Assembly (NCBI GenBank): GCA_035454085.1
Contig: DAOTEJ010000007.1
Coordinates: 1 to 55,026, forward strand
Direction: 5' to 3'
Length of the DNA stretch: 55,026 nt
Source of the DNA: DAOTEJ01 sp035454085
GTDB lineage: Bacteria > Pseudomonadota > Gammaproteobacteria > Burkholderiales > Burkholderiaceae_F
Below, piece by piece: positions 50,535 to 55,026 of the stretch (the first letter of the stretch is position 1; each line of letters starts with the position of its first letter). The notes under the pieces were generated by a model, which had not been told where the DNA came from, made no database searches, and worked only from the letters and a program-made list of their open reading frames with translations. The translations under genes were made by a program, and so were the position numbers.

Positions 50535-51250
50535 GCGACGCCGTCCTCAAGGTCAGCGACCTCAAGGTCGCCTATGGCGGCATCCAGGCCGTGAAGGGCA
50601 TCTCGCTCGAGGTGCGCGCCGGCGAGCTGGTCACCCTGATCGGCGCCAATGGCGCGGGCAAGACCACCAGCCTCAAGGCGATCACCGGCACCCAGGCCTG
50701 GGCCGGCAGCATCGACGTGCTCGGGGCCAGTGCCAAGGGCCAGGCTTCCTACCAGCTGCTCGAGCGCGGCCTGGCGATGGTGCCCGAGGGCCGCGGCGTG
50801 TTCGCACGCATGACCATCACCGAAAATCTGCTGATGGGCGCCTTCGTCCGCAAGGACAAGGCCGAGATCGCGCGCGACATGGACGAGATGTTCGCCACCT
50901 TCCCGCGGCTCAAGGAGCGCGCCAAGCAGCTGGCCGGCACGCTTTCGGGCGGCGAGCAGCAGATGCTCGCCATGGCCCGCGCCCTGATGAGCCGGCCCAA
51001 GCTGCTGCTGCTCGACGAGCCCTCGATGGGCCTGTCGCCCATCATGGTCGAGAAGATCTTCGAGGTGATCCGCAGCGTGCACGCCAAGAAGATCCCCATG
51101 CTGCTCGTCGAACAGAACGCCCTGCTCGCGCTCGAGGCCGCGGACCGCGCCTACGTGATGGAGTCGGGGTTGATCACGCTGCAAGGTCCGGCGCGGCAGA
51201 TGCTCGACGATCCCAAGGTACGCGCGGCCTACCTCGGCGAGGCGCACTAG
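50531..51250 (+). CDS. livF: Branched-chain amino-acid ABC transporter ATPase LivF
   Basis: 239 residues. Walker A GANGAGKT, MVPEGRGVFARMTITENLLMGAF, signature LSGGEQQMLAMARAL, Walker B LLLLDEPSMGLSP. Completes a full liv importer with the genes upstream. Its stop TAG is in a CTAG palindrome shared with the convergent acetyltransferase gene. Confidence 0.95.
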   Translation: MSDAVLKVSDLKVAYGGIQAVKGISLEVRAGELVTLIGANGAGKTTSLKAITGTQAWAGSIDVLGASAKGQASYQLLERGLAMVPEGRGVFARMTITENLLMGAFVRKDKAEIARDMDEMFATFPRLKERAKQLAGTLSGGEQQMLAMARALMSRPKLLLLDEPSMGLSPIMVEKIFEVIRSVHAKKIPMLLVEQNALLALEAADRAYVMESGLITLQGPARQMLDDPKVRAAYLGEAH

Positions 51251-51675
51251 AGCCGCTTGCCCAGGCTCGTCACTGGGTCGGGCAGGTAGCCCAGCGCCTT
51301 CCAGAAGGCGAGCGCACCCGACGCGTCGTCCAGCACCTGCAGGTTCACCTTGGGGCAGGCCCGCGCGGCCAGCTCGCGTTCGGCGTGCTCCACGAGCGCC
51401 CGAGCCACGCCCTGGCCGCGCGCATCAGGCGCCACGCCCACCGCGTAGAGCCAGCCGCGGTGGCCATCCCAGCCTGCCATCGCGGTGCCGAGCAGGCGCC
51501 CCGCGCGCCAGGCCCCCCAGAAGAGCCCGTCGCCCTGGGCGAGCTTGCGCTCCAGGTTGGCGCGCGGTGCGCGCTGCGGGCGCGCGGGATCGTCGTACTG
51601 CGCAAACACCTCGCGCCACAGGGCAAGCACCGCCTCGGTGTCGGCCGCGGTGATCGGGCGCAGTTCCAGGGTCAC
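51247..51675 (-). CDS. GNAT-family N-acetyltransferase (YpeA-like)
   Basis: 142 residues, GTG start overlapping the transglutaminase stop (GTGA). The acetyl-CoA loop VGVAPDARGQGVARALVEHAE lies at about 85-105. The C-terminal NLQVLDDASGALAFWKALGY is the typical last helix and strand. Substrate unknown. Last gene of a three-gene coupled operon. Confidence 0.85.
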   Translation of the reverse strand: MTLELRPITAADTEAVLALWREVFAQYDDPARPQRAPRANLERKLAQGDGLFWGAWRAGRLLGTAMAGWDGHRGWLYAVGVAPDARGQGVARALVEHAERELAARACPKVNLQVLDDASGALAFWKALGYLPDPVTSLGKRL

Positions 51676-52574
51676 GTGCCGCGTACCCGGCGCACCGCCA
51701 CCTTGACTTCCATGCCGAGGTAGTCGCCGGGCTCGCCGAACCACGATCCGGCCAGCGGAACCGCGTGGCGCGGGTCGCTGGCGAAGGCCACGCGGATGAG
51801 GTTGGTGGCGACGGTGTCGGGATTGGTGGGATCGAAACCCATCCATCCGGCGCCCGGCAGATAGACCTGCGCCCAGGCGTGGGTCGCGCCCGCGCCCATC
51901 ACATCGGCCGTGCTGTCGCCGTCGGCATCGATGTCGAGCGCCGGGTCGTAGAGGTAGCCCGAGACGAAGCGCGCCCCGAAGCCCAGCCGCCGGCAGGCCT
52001 CGATCAGCAGCAGGGCGTAGTCGCGGCAGGTGCCCGCGCCTCGGGTGAGCGTCTCGTGCGGCGTCTGCGTGCCCTCGGCGTCGCGCGCCTCGTAGCGCAG
52101 CGTGCCGCGGATGGCACTGCACATGTCCACCAGCAACTGGCGCGTGTCGGGCCGCACCTGCACGGCCAGGAAGGGCCGCATCCACTCGAAGAGCCGCCCT
52201 TCCGGATCGGGGTAGTGCGGTTCGAGCAGGACACCCAGTTCGCGGCGCTCGTCGCCCGAGTAGTCGAAGGGCCAGCGCCGCGCGTGCTCGGCGATCAGCG
52301 CCGGCACCGCCTGCAGGCCGTGATGCCGCACCGCGAAGCGCGCGCGGATCTCCAGGTGATCGGCCTCGGTCTGCGGCGCGATCACCGCCACCGAGTTGGA
52401 CTGCACGTCATAGACCCAATGGACGAGCGACTCGGGGCTCACGGCAACGTCGGCCCACAGCACCTGGATGTCGTGGCTGGCGCGCGGCCGGAACAAGAGC
52501 CGGTGCGGCCCGAAGCGCACCGGCCGCGCGTAGCGGTAGGTGGTGGTGTGCTCGACCTCGAGGCGCACGCTCAT
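51672..52574 (-). CDS. Transglutaminase-like domain protein
   Basis: 300 residues. N-terminal domain (LEVEHTTTYRYARPVRFGPHRLLFRPR) of the bacterial transglutaminase-like type. Catalytic triad visible: Cys in GAGTCRDYALLL (about 182), His in GATHAWAQVYLP (about 229), Asp in GWMGFDPTN (about 244). Such proteins act as proteases or amide-bond enzymes. No signal peptide. Overlaps both neighbours by 4 bp. Confidence 0.9.
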   Translation of the reverse strand: MSVRLEVEHTTTYRYARPVRFGPHRLLFRPRASHDIQVLWADVAVSPESLVHWVYDVQSNSVAVIAPQTEADHLEIRARFAVRHHGLQAVPALIAEHARRWPFDYSGDERRELGVLLEPHYPDPEGRLFEWMRPFLAVQVRPDTRQLLVDMCSAIRGTLRYEARDAEGTQTPHETLTRGAGTCRDYALLLIEACRRLGFGARFVSGYLYDPALDIDADGDSTADVMGAGATHAWAQVYLPGAGWMGFDPTNPDTVATNLIRVAFASDPRHAVPLAGSWFGEPGDYLGMEVKVAVRRVRGT

Positions 52575-53650
52575 GCCGCGTCCCTCGCACGGTCGGCCTC
52601 GGAGGTGAAGGCATCCGCGAAAAAGCGGTCGTCCGGCAGCCCCCCGAGCGCCGTGAAGTCGCGTCGCGCCGCGTCCACCATCAGCGGCGAGCCGCAGGCG
52701 TAGACCTCGTGCACCGCAAGGTCTGGCAGATCCTCCAGCACCGCGCGGTGCACCAGACCCGTGCGACCCGCCCAGGCGTCCTCGGGCAGCGCGTCCGAGA
52801 TGACCGGCACATAGCGAAAGTTCGGCTGCTGCGCGGCCCAGGCGCGCGGCAGCGCGTCCATGTACAGGTCCTGCGGACGCCGTCCGCCCCAGTAGAGCAC
52901 CACCGGGCGCGCGCGCCGCTCGCCCTCGCCGCGGTTGATGCGCGCATGGAACAGATGCTCGGCCACCGCCTTGATCGGCGCGAATCCGGTGCCGCTGGCA
53001 AGCAGCACGATGGGGCGCTCGCTGTCTTCGCGCAGCGTGAAGGTGCCCAGCGGCCCCTCGCAGCGCAGGATGTCGCGCTCCTTCAGCGCAGGCTGGCCTG
53101 CGCCGGCCACGCCAAACAGCGCGTCGGTGAAGCGCCCGCCCGGCAGGTGGCGCACGTGCAGTTGCAGCACCTCGTCGGCATGCGGCGGCGTGGCGATCGA
53201 GTAGCTGCGTCGTGCGCCGTCGCGCAGCAGGATGTCGAGGTACTGCCCGGCGCGGTACTGCAGGCGCTCGGCCGCGGGCAGTTGCAGGCCAAGCAGGGTC
53301 ACGTCGGGCGCCACGCGCTGCAGGCTGGCGATGCGCGCCGGCATCTTGCGCACCGGGAACTCGCCCATGCCTTGCAGTTCGCGCGCCTCGATCACCAGAT
53401 CCGACTCGGGCCGCGCGCAGCACAGCAGGGCCTTGCCGGCCGCCGCCTCGGCGGGCGTGAGCGCGCTGGCCGAATGGGCGCCTTGCACCAGGCTGCCCTC
53501 GACCACCGCGGACTTGCACGAGCCGCAGGCGCCGTTCTTGCAGCCGTAGGGCAGCGCGATGCTCTGGCGCAGCGCCGCGGCGAGGATGGTCTCGCCGTCG
53601 TCCACCGTGAATGCATGGCCCGAGGAGCGGACCGTCACCTTGAAGACCAT
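52571..53650 (-). CDS. Ferredoxin-type NAD(P)H flavin reductase (CDP-6-deoxy-delta-3,4-glucoseen reductase-like)
   Basis: 359 residues. N-terminal plant-type [2Fe-2S] ferredoxin domain with Cys in CKNGACGSCKSA (about 37-48) and LLCCA (about 76). FAD domain RSYSIATP and NAD domain LLASGTGFAPIKAV, ending with YACGSPLMVDAARRDF. This layout matches AscD-like reductases common in Betaproteobacteria, where the deoxysugar name is often only a homology label. Partner oxygenase or dehydratase not seen. First of the coupled operon, 12 bp from a divergent gene. Confidence 0.88.
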   Translation of the reverse strand: MVFKVTVRSSGHAFTVDDGETILAAALRQSIALPYGCKNGACGSCKSAVVEGSLVQGAHSASALTPAEAAAGKALLCCARPESDLVIEARELQGMGEFPVRKMPARIASLQRVAPDVTLLGLQLPAAERLQYRAGQYLDILLRDGARRSYSIATPPHADEVLQLHVRHLPGGRFTDALFGVAGAGQPALKERDILRCEGPLGTFTLREDSERPIVLLASGTGFAPIKAVAEHLFHARINRGEGERRARPVVLYWGGRRPQDLYMDALPRAWAAQQPNFRYVPVISDALPEDAWAGRTGLVHRAVLEDLPDLAVHEVYACGSPLMVDAARRDFTALGGLPDDRFFADAFTSEADRARDAA

Positions 53651-53655
53651 AGAAT
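53650..53655 (+). promoter_or_regulatory. -10 element of the epimerase-like gene, start-proximal
   Basis: TAGAAT with 7 nt before ATG 53663. It overlaps the start codon of the divergent reductase gene. Predicts a leaderless mRNA. Confidence 0.45.
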
Positions 53656-53662
53656 CCGTTCC

Positions 53663-54628
53663 ATGAAGCGCGCCCCTCGCAAGCTCGGCCGCCCCACCCT
53701 GCTGATCGTGGGCTGCGGCGACGTGGGCGGCCGGATTCTCGCACGGGCGCGCACCCGCTTCCGGGTGCTGGCGGTGACCCGCCAGCCCGCGCAGGTGGCC
53801 GCCTTGCGCGCGGCCGGCGCCGTGCCGCTGCTCGTCGATCTGGACGATGCGGCCCAGGTGCGGCGGCTGGCTCCCTTTGCCGCGCGCGTGGTCCATCTGG
53901 CCCCTCCCCCGGAACGCGGCACGCGCGATCCGCGCACGCGGCGCTTGCTGGCCGCCTTCGGTGCACGCGCGGGCCGGCTTGCCTACGTGAGCACCACCGG
54001 CGTGTACGGCGACCGCCGCGGTGCGCCGACCGACGAGACCACGCCCACGCGTCCGGGCACGGAGCGCGCGCGGCGCCGCGTCGATGCCGAGGCCACGCTG
54101 CGGCGCCACGGCCGCGCCGGCGAGCTCGGATCCAGCGTGCTGCGCGCGCCCGGCATCTACGCCCACGACCGTCTGCCCACCCAGCGTCTGCGCGCCGGGC
54201 TGCCGGCACTCGCGCCCGAAGACGACGTCTACACCAACCACATTCACGCCGAGGATCTGGCGCGGCTGTGCCTGGCGGCGCTGGCCCGCGGCCGGCCGCA
54301 GCGCGTCTACAACGCGGTGGACGACTCGGACCTGCGCATGGGCGACTACCTCGACGCGGTGGCGCAGGCCACCGGCCTGCCCGCGCCGCCGCGCCTGCCG
54401 CGGGCGCAACTGGCCCAGGCGGTGAGCGCCGTGATGCTGAGCTTCATGAGCGAATCGCGGCGCATCGGCAACGCAAGGCTCAAGCGCGAACTGCGCACGC
54501 CGCTGGCCTGGCCGACGGTGGCCGATACCTTGGAGTCGCTCGCGCCTGTGTCCGCGGGCACCGCACCGCTGCGCCACCAGGGCGCAGCCTTGGAGCCGAG
54601 CCCGTCACTGCGTCCGCCGGCTCAGTAG
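53663..54628 (+). CDS. NAD-dependent epimerase/dehydratase-like protein
   Basis: 321 residues. N-terminal Rossmann LLIVGCGDVGGRIL (about 13-26). STTGVYGDR and NHIHAEDLARLCLAAL (about 195-210) are extended-SDR-like. The usual catalytic Tyr-X3-Lys is not obvious; the region after TTGVYGD is Arg-rich without YxxxK, so it may be a non-catalytic or atypical SDR. Divergent from the Fe-S reductase with a 12-bp gap. 3' end overlaps the next gene by 7 bp. Confidence 0.82.
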   Translation: MKRAPRKLGRPTLLIVGCGDVGGRILARARTRFRVLAVTRQPAQVAALRAAGAVPLLVDLDDAAQVRRLAPFAARVVHLAPPPERGTRDPRTRRLLAAFGARAGRLAYVSTTGVYGDRRGAPTDETTPTRPGTERARRRVDAEATLRRHGRAGELGSSVLRAPGIYAHDRLPTQRLRAGLPALAPEDDVYTNHIHAEDLARLCLAALARGRPQRVYNAVDDSDLRMGDYLDAVAQATGLPAPPRLPRAQLAQAVSAVMLSFMSESRRIGNARLKRELRTPLAWPTVADTLESLAPVSAGTAPLRHQGAALEPSPSLRPPAQ

Positions 54629-54954
54629 AGGTTGCCTGCCCCCGGGGTGTAGCTCGCGGCCACCACGGCGTTGGCGATCAGCGTGTCGCACTGAACCACC
54701 CCCGACACCTTCAACATGGCCGTGTCCGCGCGCAGCAGCGCCGCCTGTAAATGCAGGTCGGCGCCTGCGGACACGCTCAGACCGGCGGCCGAGACGAGGC
54801 TCACGTTGCCCGCCGCGTCGGTCGACAGGCAGCGCTCGATCGCGGCCAGCCGGCCGAGCGCACCGTCGAGTTCCTTGCGGACCGCGACGAGCTCGGCCTC
54901 GAGCGTGCGCAGCCGTTGCGCGGTGCTGGTACGGGTGCTGGAGGACGTGGGCAT
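54622..54954 (-). CDS. Small coiled-coil plus beta-helix-like protein, unknown
   Basis: 110 residues, strong AGGAG 8 nt before ATG 54954. Residues about 13-43 form a coiled coil (QRLRTLEAELVAVRKEL). From about 46 on there is an alternating hydrophobic, Ala/Ser/Gly/Asp-rich pattern (VSLVSAAGLSVSAGADLHLQ) like the beta-helical repeats of VgrG/DUF2345 or phage spike proteins. It ends with QCDTLIANAVVAASYTPGAG. Could trimerise as a short fibre. No signal peptide. Neighbours on its upstream side are beyond the window. Confidence 0.65.
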   Translation of the reverse strand: MPTSSSTRTSTAQRLRTLEAELVAVRKELDGALGRLAAIERCLSTDAAGNVSLVSAAGLSVSAGADLHLQAALLRADTAMLKVSGVVQCDTLIANAVVAASYTPGAGNLY

Positions 54955-55026
54955 GGCTTGCTCCTTGCACAGACGGGCCTCGAGCGTAGGCCTGCGGCGC
55001 GCCGCGTGCCGGTGCGGGGCGAATGC

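Overview
The window is a GC-rich (roughly 70% by eye) chromosomal segment. Gene content and order point to a betaproteobacterium of the order Burkholderiales. The supporting signs are a Bug-type tripartite-tricarboxylate solute receptor, a small Trp-rich protein of the TIGR04438 type, the hrcA/nadK-recN, fur/bamE-dapB, zapB-like/zapA/6S RNA and lgt/ilvD neighbourhoods, and a mltD-gloB-methyltransferase-rnhA-dnaQ block. Most of it is housekeeping backbone with small accessory inserts. I see no IS element, prophage, integrase or CRISPR array. A run of 100 N (46204-46303) is a scaffold gap, so the left 46.2 kb and the right 8.7 kb are joined only by the assembler.

Layout. 0-5.8 kb: tRNA-Val, an acyl-CoA ligase, a divergent hybrid histidine kinase/LuxR regulator pair, and a small membrane protein plus rhodanese operon. 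5.9-16.3 kb: dnaQ, an RND efflux pump and adaptor wedged between dnaQ and rnhA, a methyltransferase, gloB, mltD and an NMO-family flavoprotein. 16.5-23.3 kb: fabI, a DUF423 protein, hrcA, nadK, recN, a metallo-beta-lactamase-fold hydrolase and fur. 23.4-33.0 kb: bamE and dapB, then exbB-exbD-btuF on the plus strand, facing a btuB-btuC-btuD operon on the minus strand that begins with a cobalamin riboswitch. Between the two lie a DUF2721 protein, a Cys-containing exported unknown and a ParA-type ATPase. 33.1-35.2 kb: zapB-like, zapA, 6S RNA, EVE-domain protein and a TSUP exporter. 35.3-38.7 kb: FecR-type protein, CHASE2 cyclase and a Crp-like regulator, a likely cyclic-nucleotide signalling unit. 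38.9-42.8 kb: GrpB-family protein, then malonyl-CoA synthetase, a crotonase-fold protein and a Bug receptor, a likely malonate-use operon. 42.8-46.2 kb: lgt, ilvD, a Trp-rich protein and cytochrome c. 46.3-51.3 kb: a branched-chain amino-acid ABC importer. 51.2-55.0 kb: a coupled Fe-S reductase/transglutaminase/acetyltransferase operon, a divergent epimerase-like protein and a small fibre-like protein at the edge.

How the parts work together. Vitamin B12 import is nearly complete here: BtuB in the outer membrane, ExbBD as energiser, BtuF in the periplasm and BtuCD in the inner membrane. TonB is not visible. The riboswitch controls only the btuBCD arm. Translational coupling by ATGA/GTGA overlaps is frequent. 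Several genes have a good -10 hexamer 6 or 7 nt before the start codon, which suggests leaderless mRNAs. I found no large undescribed system. The best leads are the efflux operon joined to the proofreading exonuclease gene, the possible MatA-less malonate operon, the predicted leaderless cluster, the Cys-containing exported unknown after btuD/parA, and the short coiled-coil plus beta-helix protein at the right edge.
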